From assembly GCF_000380645.1 (NCBI RefSeq), contig NZ_AQXZ01000016.1:248001-312000 (forward strand): a DNA stretch of 64,000 nt, read 5' to 3'. This stretch comes from Smaragdicoccus niigatensis DSM 44881 = NBRC 103563 (GTDB taxonomy: Bacteria > Actinomycetota > Actinomycetes > Mycobacteriales > Mycobacteriaceae). The position numbers and the translations under genes were made by a program. Positions 48,998 to 60,500 of the stretch are shown here, in pieces. A model generated the notes under the pieces. The model had not been told where the DNA came from. It saw nothing but the letters and a program-made list of their open reading frames with translations, and ran no database searches. Numbering within the stretch: the stretch's first letter is position 1; each line of letters begins with the position of its first letter.

Positions 48998-51900
48998 ATG
49001 TTTTCCACTCGCAGGAAGCCCGTCCTCGTCCTCTCCAGCCTGGTGTTCACGCTGCTCCTCGTGCTCAACGCGTGCACTTCCAAGTCGACCGAACCGAAAC
49101 CGGGTGCGAACTACGGCGCGGATGGCACGTCGGCGGAATATCGAGAACCGGTCACGCTGAGCAGCAAGGACGGTGTCCTCGAAGTACGGCTGTCCGCCCA
49201 CGAAGCGAGCTATCCCCTCGACACCGCGTCGAAGCCGGTCGACGGATTTCTCCTGTTCGACTACGAACTCATCCGGGGCACCGCCTCGGACGGTTCGAAG
49301 AAAGGCAGCGACCTCTACCCCGCCCCGACCCTGCACGTCGAACCCGGACAGCGTTTGATCGTTCACTTCGACAATGACCTGCAGGATCTGTCGATCGCCG
49401 ACTTCACCGACCCGGCGTACGCCGCCGTGGGTGACAAGATTCCGCTTTACCCCCGGATGCTGACCTCGTCGCCGCTCAATCTGCACACGCACGGCCTGCA
49501 CGTGAGCCCGGACGGCGATGCCGACAACGTGCTGCTCGAGATTCCCGCCGGCATGGGCAACGTGTACGACTACGCCGTACCGGCGGACATGCCGCACGGT
49601 CTGTACTGGTACCACAGTCACCTCCACCGGCTCACGACTCAGCACACCTACCGGGGCCTGGCGGGAATGCTCGAAATCGGTCGGCCGGATGGGAATCTGC
49701 CGATCGTCACGGAGAAAAAGCTCCCCATTCGCACCATGGCGCTGCAGTACAACTGGGTCTTCGACCGCAAGGGCACGGGAGCACACCTGGATGAACCGAG
49801 CCGAGCCAAGTTCGTCGATACTCACGTCGCTCCGGTGGGCAACCAACTCGCCGACGGAACATATGAACCGCTTCTGACGCCGGTGGACTTCAAAGACACC
49901 ACGATCGGCGCGCAGTACTTCACGAACTGGGTCGCTGGCCCGGGGGCACCGAACCCGAGGCGAGGCGCCAACCAATTCATCCCCAGCAACCTGCAGAGCT
50001 TCACCAGTGATTCGGTGTCCGTACCCGCAGATCCGGGGCTCAGAGACAACGAACGCGACGTCCAGTTCACCGTCAACGGTCAGTTCCAGCCGACGCTGGC
50101 GGTCAAGCCCGGGCAAACCGAGATTTGGGTACTGGCCAACATCAGCGACTACACAAGTTCGGCCCTGACGCTCACCGAGACGGCGACGGGCAATCACCCG
50201 AAGTTTGCGGTCGTCGGCCAGGACGGCAACCCGTTCCCGGTTGTGCATCCACCGGTCGATGGTGACGGAACCACGCTGGTCGTTCCGCCCGGTTCCCGCT
50301 TTGCGATCGCCGTGACGATGCCGCAGAAGGGCGACCTCGTCCTCGAGATGGCCCCGCAGAAGGGCGGCGAAGGCGAGACCACCAACGGAGTCCTGTACAC
50401 CAACAACGGCACCGACCACCCTCACGCGGTACTGGGCACAACCAACGTCGACCCGTCGGCGATCAGCTACGTCGACGGATTCTTCAAGTACCCGTCGCAG
50501 AAACTGCTCCGAGCGGTGCCCGCGGAAGGCAGCGGCGTATCCGTTCCCTTCACCGACGGTCAGGCCTTGAATGCGTATACGTCGTTCGTCGACACGTCGG
50601 TGATGACTCCGGCGATCGACCGGCAATTGGTGATCAAGGGCGGATTCAGCAACGACAAGGCGAGTAAGGACGACCCGAGGGCGTTCACCTACGAGATCGC
50701 GGACAACACCTTCCCGAACATCCCGTTGATTCAGCCCCGGTTGAACTCCGTCGAGGAATGGCAGATCACCAACTTCAACAACGACGGCCATCCCATGCAC
50801 ATCCACGTGAACGACTTCCAGGTCATGGGGATCACCGATCCCATTTCCGGCGTCAGCACCGGAATACAAGCGTGGGGCGAAGACAACGTGGCCGTCCCGC
50901 GCGCACTTGTCGACGCTCAGCACCAGCCGCTCGCACCGGCGACGACCACGCTGCGCACCCAGTTCACTGATTACGCCGGCACTTTCGTCATCCATTGCCA
51001 TCGCCTCAACCACGAGGACAACGGCCTCATGGCAACCGTGAACGTCATTCCGGAGGTATCCACGTACGCGGTGACGAACCCCGGATCGAGTGGAAAACCG
51101 GCGACCGTGGCCATGTACGACGGCAATGGCGACCGCCTGGTTTCCACGGTCACACCATTCGCCAGCTTCGACGGCACGCCGACCGTCGCGATGGCCGATG
51201 TCAACGGCGACATGATCCTCGATCTGGTCGTCGGAACCGGCGCCGGGCCGGCCGCCGAAGTCGCGGCCTACAGCGGCGCGGGACCGGCGCCCTTCACGAC
51301 CGAGCTGGCGCGTTTCACCCCATTCGGACCTGATTTCCACGGTGGCGTGAACGTGGCCGGCGCCGATATCGACGGCAATGCGCTCGCCGACAACATCGTC
51401 GTTGGGGCCGGTCCGGGAATCGAGTCGCAGGTCAAGGTCTTTTCTTCCGTGCTGCCCGCCAAGAAGGGCACAGCTCCCGAGGTGTTCTCCAGCTTCGCGC
51501 CCTATCCAGGGTCGAAGGCCGGCGTGTCCGTCGCGACGGGTCTGGTAGAGCTGACTGCGGGCCGGCCGAGCATCGTGACCGCGCCCGGCCCCGGCGAACC
51601 GGCACGCATCAAGACGTTCCGGTTCGATCTGTACAAACCAACCGCCGCCGCCCAGGCCGCGGGCAAGGCTGACGCCGGAAACGCGTCGCAGCCGACGATG
51701 ACCGCGGAGTTCCTGGCCTTCGATGAGAAGTACACCGGGGGTGTCTCCTTGACGACGGGGTGGGTCGCTGGACCGGAAGGAGGGGCGAAGAGCATCGTCA
51801 CGAGCATGCTCGGCGACGGCGGTACCGTCCGCGTGTGGTCGAGCGGCTCTCGCCTCGATGGCGCGCCCTCCATGTATCTGGAGAGTCCCGACCACCACCA

Positions 51901-52144
51901 TTCGGGGATGGTGACGTTCCGACAGACGGCGTCATTCGAGCCGTTCGGCGGTCAAGGCGTCCAGGTAGCGACAACGAGCACGCCGTTCGGGGCCGACCTA
52001 CTCGTCAGCGGTCCCACCGGCGAGGTGCAGAAGTTCGATCTTCGGCGTGCTGAGCCCACCGCGACAACCTTGACACCGTTCCTGCTGACAACCATCCCGG
52101 CGCCTTCGGTCACTGCCAACGCGCCGTCGATCGGTGGCCGCTGA
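48998..52144 (+). CDS. multicopper oxidase lipoprotein fused to FG-GAP repeats
   Basis: A 1048-residue exported copper protein. The signal peptide ends in a lipobox at VLNACTS (Cys about 26). Residues about 60-680 are a three-cupredoxin multicopper oxidase with all four copper-ligand motifs: NLHTHGLH (about 162), WYHSHLH (about 203), GHPMHIHVNDF (about 597) and HCHRLNHEDNGLM (about 665). From about residue 690 to the end come FG-GAP/VCBS-like beta-propeller repeats with Ca-binding loops such as DVNGDMILD and DIDGNALAD. Most MCOs end with the HCH motif. It likely oxidises metal ions (Cu+, Mn2+, Fe2+) or phenols at the cell surface; the repeat domain may bind cell wall or partner. Confidence 0.88.
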   Translation: MFSTRRKPVLVLSSLVFTLLLVLNACTSKSTEPKPGANYGADGTSAEYREPVTLSSKDGVLEVRLSAHEASYPLDTASKPVDGFLLFDYELIRGTASDGSKKGSDLYPAPTLHVEPGQRLIVHFDNDLQDLSIADFTDPAYAAVGDKIPLYPRMLTSSPLNLHTHGLHVSPDGDADNVLLEIPAGMGNVYDYAVPADMPHGLYWYHSHLHRLTTQHTYRGLAGMLEIGRPDGNLPIVTEKKLPIRTMALQYNWVFDRKGTGAHLDEPSRAKFVDTHVAPVGNQLADGTYEPLLTPVDFKDTTIGAQYFTNWVAGPGAPNPRRGANQFIPSNLQSFTSDSVSVPADPGLRDNERDVQFTVNGQFQPTLAVKPGQTEIWVLANISDYTSSALTLTETATGNHPKFAVVGQDGNPFPVVHPPVDGDGTTLVVPPGSRFAIAVTMPQKGDLVLEMAPQKGGEGETTNGVLYTNNGTDHPHAVLGTTNVDPSAISYVDGFFKYPSQKLLRAVPAEGSGVSVPFTDGQALNAYTSFVDTSVMTPAIDRQLVIKGGFSNDKASKDDPRAFTYEIADNTFPNIPLIQPRLNSVEEWQITNFNNDGHPMHIHVNDFQVMGITDPISGVSTGIQAWGEDNVAVPRALVDAQHQPLAPATTTLRTQFTDYAGTFVIHCHRLNHEDNGLMATVNVIPEVSTYAVTNPGSSGKPATVAMYDGNGDRLVSTVTPFASFDGTPTVAMADVNGDMILDLVVGTGAGPAAEVAAYSGAGPAPFTTELARFTPFGPDFHGGVNVAGADIDGNALADNIVVGAGPGIESQVKVFSSVLPAKKGTAPEVFSSFAPYPGSKAGVSVATGLVELTAGRPSIVTAPGPGEPARIKTFRFDLYKPTAAAQAAGKADAGNASQPTMTAEFLAFDEKYTGGVSLTTGWVAGPEGGAKSIVTSMLGDGGTVRVWSSGSRLDGAPSMYLESPDHHHSGMVTFRQTASFEPFGGQGVQVATTSTPFGADLLVSGPTGEVQKFDLRRAEPTATTLTPFLLTTIPAPSVTANAPSIGGR

Positions 52145-52146
52145 GG

Positions 52147-53058
52147 TCAGTATTTGGGTACCGGAATCCGCATCAGGTCCTCCGCCACCACGATGTCGCC
52201 GGAGAACACCTCGGCGGCCTGTTCGTGGTGGCGTTTCAGATCCGGGTACCGCTGGGAGAAGTGGGTCAGGACGAGCCTCCGCACTCCGCATTCGGCCGCG
52301 ACTCGACCCGCGTGCCGGGCTGTTAGGTGGCCGTATTTCGCGGCCAGTTCTTCGTCCTGGTCGAGGAACGTCGCCTCGATCACCAGCAGGTCAGCATCCT
52401 GAGCCAGCTCGAACACGCCGTCGCACAGCCGGGTATCCATGATGAACGCGACGCGTTGTCCCCGCCGTCGCTCCGAGACATCCTCGCGTCGCAGCACTCG
52501 TCCATCGACGGTGATCGACCCGTCACGATCGAGTGCGCCGATCGCCGGGCCGCGCACGCCGAACTGGGTCAACTTCTCCGGGACGAATCGCCAGCGGTCG
52601 GGTTCGGTGAGGCGGTAGCCGATGGCATCCGCGGAATGGTCGAGGCCGCGTGCCTCGAGTGTGCCGAAGGCATCGGTGACGATCGGCCCGTTCCCGGCGA
52701 CGGGGTGCTCGCGGATGTCGACGACGTCATGGAAGTCGCACGCGTGCCGAAGTCGCTGGAAGTAGTGCTCCCCCGATGCCGGAAAATAAGCCCACACCGG
52801 ATGCAGCACGTGATCCGCCGCCATCCGTTGGACGACGCCCGGAACGCCCAGGCAATGGTCGCCGTGGAAATGGGTCAGGCATATGCGCGTCACCTGGTTG
52901 GCGGACACTCCGGCAAAGAGCATCTGCCGCTGGGTGCCTTCGCCCGGGTCAAAGAGGAAGCCCTCACCGTCCCAACGCAGGAAATATCCGTTGTGGTTGC
53001 GCGTGCGGGTGGGCGATTGACTGGCTGTACCCAGCACGACGAGCTCCCGAACCGACAT
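52147..53058 (-). CDS. rnz: ribonuclease Z
   Basis: A 303-residue tRNA 3' processing endonuclease of the metallo-beta-lactamase family. The metal motif is [14 protein letters not shown] (HxHxDH), with further ligands in FIMDTRLCD and [13 protein letters not shown]. The start [20 protein letters not shown] is typical of the short RNase Z form. It trims the trailer of tRNA precursors lacking an encoded CCA. It is convergent with the multicopper oxidase gene, with the stops 2 bases apart, and divergent from the thioesterase gene. Confidence 0.93.
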   Translation of the reverse strand: MSVRELVVLGTASQSPTRTRNHNGYFLRWDGEGFLFDPGEGTQRQMLFAGVSANQVTRICLTHFHGDHCLGVPGVVQRMAADHVLHPVWAYFPASGEHYFQRLRHACDFHDVVDIREHPVAGNGPIVTDAFGTLEARGLDHSADAIGYRLTEPDRWRFVPEKLTQFGVRGPAIGALDRDGSITVDGRVLRREDVSERRRGQRVAFIMDTRLCDGVFELAQDADLLVIEATFLDQDEELAAKYGHLTARHAGRVAAECGVRRLVLTHFSQRYPDLKRHHEQAAEVFSGDIVVAEDLMRIPVPKY

Positions 53059-53109
53059 GCATCGAGCCTATGACAACAGCGCACCTGGATTGATCGCCGC
53101 CAATACGCT

Positions 53110-53562
53110 GTGGAGGTGACGCACGAGAACCGGATCGCGGAACTTCTGGCCGAATTCCCTGTGCAGGTGCAGATTCCTGTTGCGTGGGGCGACATGGATG
53201 CGATGGGTCACGTGAACAACACCGTCTATTTCCGCTACTTCGAGACGGCGCGGCTCAGTTGTTTCGCTGAACTGGGCATGGGATCGATCGACCAGTCCGA
53301 CGTCGGTCCGATACTTCACTCTGCGAGCTGCCGATTCCGGATTCCGCTCACCTACCCGGACACCGTCACCGTTGGTGCGCGGATCGGAGACATCGGCGAT
53401 GACCGGTTCAACATGATCTACCGGGCGGTCAGTCACCGTCACGGCGCAGTCGCCGCGGACGGCGAGTCGCTGATCGTCACATTCTCTTACTCGACAGGCA
53501 CCAAGGCTGCCGTGTCAGACGCCCTCCGAGCGCGGCTCGTCGCGTTGCGTGGCGACGCTTGA
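53110..53562 (+). CDS. hotdog-fold acyl-CoA thioesterase
   Basis: A 150-residue 4HBT/YbgC-type thioesterase. The active-site loop is VAWGDMDAMGHVNNTVYFRY with the catalytic Asp, followed by FETARL. It hydrolyses acyl- or aryl-CoA esters, substrate unknown. The GTG at 53110 gives the displayed length; TACGCT at 53104-53109 would instead favour a leaderless GTG at 53116. The next gene, a flavodoxin, is on the opposite strand and ends 12 bases away. Confidence 0.88.
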   Translation: MEVTHENRIAELLAEFPVQVQIPVAWGDMDAMGHVNNTVYFRYFETARLSCFAELGMGSIDQSDVGPILHSASCRFRIPLTYPDTVTVGARIGDIGDDRFNMIYRAVSHRHGAVAADGESLIVTFSYSTGTKAAVSDALRARLVALRGDA

Positions 53563-53574
53563 GTCAACGGCCGC

Positions 53575-54026
53575 TCAGCCCATCAGCTGTGCGGCGACCG
53601 TCGCGCCCAGTTCCCAGCACGCCTGGAGATCGTCCTTTGTCGGCTTGCCGGACACCACGACGTTCTCGGCGGCCTTGACCCAACCCAAGCCGGTCGTGAT
53701 CGACTTCACGGCCTTCTCGGCGCCCTCGCTGCCCTCGTTCGAATGCAGGTACAGCGCGTAGGGTCTCCCCCGCGTCGCGTCGAGGCACGGGTAGTAGATG
53801 CAGTCGAAGGCGTGCTTCAACGCACCCGAGATGTATCCCAGATTCGCCGGCGTACCGAGCACGTAACCGTCCGCTTCGAGGACGTCCGAGGCCGTCACTG
53901 CCAAAGCAGCTTTTCGAACAACTTCGACGCCTTCGATGTCCGGATCCGTTGCACCCTTCACGACCGCCTCGAACATCTCCTGACAATGCGGAGACGGCGT
54001 GTGATGGACGATCAGGAGCCGAGCCA

Positions 54027-54027
<1 letters not shown>
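53575..54027 (-). CDS. flavodoxin-like NAD(P)H-dependent oxidoreductase
   Basis: A 150-residue single-domain flavodoxin fold. The phosphate-binding loop is VHHTPSPHCQEM near residue 8, and the FMN contact is VLGTPANLGYISGALKHAFD (about residues 57-76). Electron partner and role are unknown. Its ATG overlaps the stop of the upstream membrane protein by one base (TGATG). It forms the end of the run dapB - membrane protein - flavodoxin. Confidence 0.88.
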
Positions 54028-55956
<1,929 letters not shown>

Positions 55957-55959
55957 GCC

Positions 55960-56997
55960 TCAGCTCCGCACGCAGTCGTAGGTCAGCGGGATCTCCTCGC
56001 CGAGTTCGACGACCTCGAACTGATCTGCGCTGATGGCGCTGAAGGAATGCGCGTCAACGCCGAGGTCAGCCCACTTGGCTGTGCTGTTCGAGTCGTCGGC
56101 GAAGGTCAAGGGGATCTGGCCACCATCGGATAGCAGCATGCCGTAGGTCTTCAGTGCGGCGATGATGACTTTCTCCGAGGCGTTGAAGCCCGAGTCGTCG
56201 AAGTCTGCACGCAACCGGAACCGCACGCCATACGGCGGTGCGTTCGGGTCACTGGACGACGGTCCGCCGGCGTGCGTGGCGGGACGGACGAAGACGCCTT
56301 CCTTCATCCGATCGTTCGGGAGGATGAATCGCAGCGCGTGCGGAATCTCGCCGGCAGCGACCTCGTCCGCGGTGGGCAGCAAGCCGGCAATCGGGAAGCC
56401 GGCGGCGTCCGCGCTCGTGCACTGTTCACCCCGGAGCGTGTCCGGGTAGGTCTTGTTGAGGTCCCACACGAAGAAGCCCTCGGCTTTGAGGCTCTCGCCG
56501 TCACGTGTGCCGTGATAGATCTCGTAGAGCTTCCGGTCCGCGGTATCGACGACGAGTAGGTGGCAGTCGTTTTCGGAGCTGTCGCACGACAGATCGGCTG
56601 AACCCTCCATATGGGCGCCTTCGGGCACCGGCATCTGTGCGGGCACCTGGTCGCAGTCTGGTCCGCCGAAGCAATACGGATCGGTGCCCACCACCGTCAT
56701 GCGCGGAGTGCCGCCATCGGCGTAGAACACGGGAACCGAGAAGTCGACCTGGAATGCGTTGTCATTACCCCAGCCGCCCGCGTTGGTCAGCGCCGCGATG
56801 ATCGCCGCGCTTCGCTCGCTCGGTTCGGCCGCGGACACATTGACGGTCCACGGTTGTGTTCCCGCGAACAACGCACCGTGAGTTGGCTCCCGCTTCGCCG
56901 GAACCGGGCTTCCACCCGCCGACGTCGAGCATGAAACTACCGCCGCAGCAACCAGAAGCGCCGCGGCTCGAGCTCGCCCGGAACGGGGCCTGGCCAT
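55960..56997 (-). CDS. putative lipoprotein of unknown function
   Basis: A 345-residue exported protein. The start MARPRSGRARAAALLVAAAV ends in VVSCSTSAGG, a lipobox. The mature region contains pairs of cysteines (YCFGGPDCDQ and LSCDSSENDCH), short beta stretches, and no catalytic motif that I recognise. The last 15 residues (EEIPLTYDCVRS) end in another Cys. It is not clearly related to any neighbour. The ATG at 56997 was chosen for the signal peptide; a TACGCT upstream lies 6 bases before it. It converges with the previous gene (3 bases apart). Confidence 0.65.
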   Translation of the reverse strand: MARPRSGRARAAALLVAAAVVSCSTSAGGSPVPAKREPTHGALFAGTQPWTVNVSAAEPSERSAAIIAALTNAGGWGNDNAFQVDFSVPVFYADGGTPRMTVVGTDPYCFGGPDCDQVPAQMPVPEGAHMEGSADLSCDSSENDCHLLVVDTADRKLYEIYHGTRDGESLKAEGFFVWDLNKTYPDTLRGEQCTSADAAGFPIAGLLPTADEVAAGEIPHALRFILPNDRMKEGVFVRPATHAGGPSSSDPNAPPYGVRFRLRADFDDSGFNASEKVIIAALKTYGMLLSDGGQIPLTFADDSNSTAKWADLGVDAHSFSAISADQFEVVELGEEIPLTYDCVRS

Positions 56998-57155
56998 CCA
57001 CTGAGCGTAGCCAACGCGGGTCGTTCGTTTCGCCCTATCAGTCCGTCTATCTGCACTAATGCACTTTCGGTGCGCCCGCGAACCTGTATCGACCTTGTAC
57101 GGACATCGACTTTTCCCTTGTCTCAGTTTCGACGACGGCAAGACAGTGACTCCAC

Positions 57156-57191
57156 ATGAACGTCCGACCCGACATGAACGTCCGACCCGAG
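57156..57191 (+). repeat. tandem 18-bp duplication upstream of the LuxR-type HTH gene
   Basis: ATGAACGTCCGACCCGAC at 57156-57173 is repeated at 57174-57191 with only the last base changed (C to G). Each copy begins with an in-frame ATG, so alternative starts would add the repeated peptide MNVRPD/MNVRPE to the HTH protein. Confidence 0.8.
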
Positions 57192-57200
57192 GAGTCCACG

Positions 57201-57452
57201 ATGTCGTCCCCCACACTCGAGCGCCCGAAGCCGCACCTTTCCAAGCGCGAGCTCGAGGTCATGCGCGCCTGGTTCGCGTCGAACTCGAAATCCGAAGCCG
57301 CTGCTTCGCTCTACCTGTCCCTTGGCACCGTCAACACGTATCTCACCCGGATTCGGTCGAAGTACCTCGCTCTCGGCCGTCCCGCGGGCACCAAGGCCGC
57401 GCTCGTCGCCCGCGCGATCGAGGACGGCATCGTCGACGTCTCTGACCTCTGA
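57201..57452 (+). CDS. small LuxR-type HTH protein
   Basis: An 83-residue protein that is almost only a LuxR/FixJ-type helix-turn-helix. HLSKRELEVMRAWFASNSKS, AAASLYLSLGTVNTYLTRIR and ALGRPAGTKAALVARAIEDG match the GerE/LuxR domain. It has no receiver or sensor domain. AGGAG lies 6 bases before the ATG at 57201; upstream in-frame ATGs at 57156 and 57174 lie in a repeat and lack a site. It may act as a partner or inhibitor of a LuxR regulator, or regulate the adjacent STAND gene, which starts 80 bases downstream on the same strand. Confidence 0.8.
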   Translation: MSSPTLERPKPHLSKRELEVMRAWFASNSKSEAAASLYLSLGTVNTYLTRIRSKYLALGRPAGTKAALVARAIEDGIVDVSDL

Positions 57453-57532
57453 CAGGTGAGTTATCCTCTGCCTGAATGACATTCGGCGTGCGCCTCTTTT
57501 CGGCATGCACAGACGTGGCTACCGTCTCCCGC

Positions 57533-60500
57533 GTGACCCTTACTCCCGGCTCCGCGACCCTCACGGTCGATCCCTCCGACGCGACCAATCGCGTCGAACT
57601 CGGGCACAAGCTCACCGCACTACGCGAGGCTGCGGGACTGACTGTTCGCGAGGTCGTCGACCGCTCGGACGCCCTCCACGGAACGGTGACTGGCTGGTTC
57701 GCCGGCCAGCACGTTCCGACCAAGGCGAGCCGGGCGATGTTCGACGACGTCCTCGCAGTTCTCGGCGTCGACGGCGATGCGGAGCGCGAGGCATGGTGGG
57801 CCGCCGTGACGCGCGCTCGACGCGCCCCCGGACCGCGTGGTGAGAAGCCGCCGTACAAGGGACTCGACAGCTTCACCGAGGCCGACGCGAATGTGTTCTT
57901 CGGACGTGCGGACCTCGTCGCCGGGGCGCTCGAACTCCTCGCTCCGGGGCGGCCGGTCTTCATCGTTGGTGCATCAGGATCCGGAAAGTCGTCGCTCATC
58001 CGGGCGGGCATCATTCCGGCGCTGCCGAAGCCGCTTCGGCCGGTGGTCATCAAGCCCGGCGACAGCCCGCTGTCGGTTCTCCTCGACGCCGAGATCGACG
58101 CGGACACTGTCCTGTGCATCGATCAGTTCGAAGAGACGTGGACGATGTGTCTGGACGCCGACGACCGCGCAAAGTTCTTGTCGGCGCTGCTCACCCACCA
58201 GGCGAAGCCGCGCATCGTGGTCGGCTTGCGGGCGGACTTCTACCCTCGGGCACTCGACGAACCGTTGCTGCTCGACCACCTTCAGGACAACTGCCTGCTC
58301 GTCGGTCCGCTGACCCCGCAGTCGCTCGAATCGGCGATCCGCCAGCCCGCGGTATCGGCGGGATATGTGGTTGACGACGAACTCGTCCACGTCGTTCTGA
58401 GCGACCTGGCACCGCGCGATTCGAAGCGCACCCACGATCCGGGCGCACTGCCGCTGCTGTCCCACGCTTTGCTCAGCACGTGGGCGCTGTCCCAACGCAA
58501 GCGGATGACCGTGGCCGCCTACCACGCGGCGGGTGGCATCAAGGGCGCGGTCGAGCAGTCGGCAGAGCGCGCGTACGGCGACCTCGACGCCGAGCATCAG
58601 CGGCTGGCCCGCAGTATCTTCCGGCGATTGGTGGCGATCGACGGCTTCGCGGAGACCCGCCGACGGGTCGGGCTCACCGAACTCTTCGACGTCGACTCGG
58701 CATCGGCGATTCGCGAGGTGGTCGGAATCTTCGCTGATCACCGTCTGTTGACGCTCGCGGAAGACACCGTCGAGATCACCCACGAGATTCTGCTGAGCCA
58801 GTGGAATCGCCTTCGCCAATGGGTTCGGGACGACAAGGACGGCCTCGTCATCCACCGCCGGCTGACCATCGCCGCGCAACTGTGGGATGAATCGGGACGC
58901 GATGACAGCACCTTGTTGGGTGCAGGCCGCCTCGAGGTGTTCAGCCTGTGGGCCAGCGACGACGACAACCGACGTGAGCTCAACAACCTGGAGAAGTCGT
59001 TCCTCGATTCGAGTGCCGAGCATCAAGCCGCACTGGCCGCCGCTGAGGATCAGCGCCAACGCAAGTTGCGCACCCTCAACCGTGCGCTGGCGATCATTGC
59101 CGTGATCGCTCTTGTTGCCGCCGTCGCGGCCGCAGCGGCCGGCATCTACGGAAGCGGACAGCGACACACCGCCGAACTCACCGGCCAGCAGGCCAAGTCC
59201 CGCCAGGCCGCGCTCGCCGCGCGACTGTTGCGGGACACCGATCCGGCCCTGGCCGCACAGCTCGCCATTGCCGCCTACAAGATCTCGCCGACGCTCGAGG
59301 CGACCTCGGCGTTGATCGACGCGACGTCCTTGAATGCGCCGACGCGACTGCAGTTCACCCCGGGCTCCGTCGCCGTTCGGGTGAATCCGCAGAGTACGCA
59401 GATGATCGTCGGAACGGTCGGCGGCACTGCGGAGATCTATCGCCTCAATGGACGGACGCCGCAGCACGTCGGCCAGTTCACCCCGCTCATCGGCGGCGGC
59501 GACATCTTCGCGATTGCCTACTCCCCCGACGGCCGGTTCGCCGTCATCGGCGGCGTCGATGGCGCCGCGCTGTGGCGGGTGGATACCGATAAGCCGAGCC
59601 TGGTCACAACGCTCGACTCATCCGTTCCGGCTGGGCACACCGCATACAAGGCGGCATTCAGCCCGAACGGCGCAGTGCTGGCGATCGGCGCGCAAGACGG
59701 CACGATCCTGCGCTGGGACATCACTGACCCGTCGGCTCCGAAGCCATTGGCGGCACTGCCGATCGACGGCGAATCGCCCCGGGCGGGCGCGGCCTTCGCG
59801 TTCAGTGCGGACGGCTCACGCATGGCCTCGTCGACCGGTGGCAACGCGGTGACCCTGTGGGACGTCAGTACGCCGCAGCCCGTCGCGATGTCCAAGGCGA
59901 TGATCCCGCTCGACCGGCCGACCGCCGCGCTGGCGGTCGCGATCAGCCCAGACGGGACGAAGCTGGCCTCAGGCAGCTCCGGCCAGAACGTGTACCGGTG
60001 GGACATCACCGATCCGCACCTGCCGGCATCGCTGCCACCGCTGACCGGCTTCTCGAGCTACGTCAACGACGTCACCTTCACCGTGGACAGTCAGCGCGTG
60101 GCGGCGGTGAGCTCCGACCAAACGATCCGCATCTTCGACTGGGCACGCGCGTCGCAGTTCGCCGCGTACCCGACACCTGGACTCGACACGTCGCTGCAGT
60201 TCATCGCCAACGAGTCCCGGCTGGTTGTCGGTGGCACGGATGGGACGGTTCGCATCTTCGACCAGCCCGGTACGGTCCTGCAGGACGGCAGCGGCATCGT
60301 CTTCCAGTCGCGGTACGACGCCGATCGCGGACGGCTCGTCTCCGTCGCCGGTCGCGGCGGGCCCGGATTCGGCGTGTGGGATCTTCACGATCCCGCGCAC
60401 CCCATCCTGCTGAGCCATGTCGACAACCCGGCGATGGTTGGGTCCGGAGCCGTGACCCCGGACGGAAACATCGCGGCCGTCGGCACCAACGACGGAGGCG

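Noticed and set aside
48899-51901. A 1000-codon open frame antisense to the multicopper oxidase gene
   Set aside because: Antisense artefact of high GC: no domain, no ribosome site, low-complexity Arg/Val/Asp composition, while the sense frame has all copper motifs.
57974-59467. A 497-codon minus-strand frame inside the STAND gene
   Set aside because: Antisense to the NTPase domain, which has clear Walker motifs; no start signal or domain on the minus strand.
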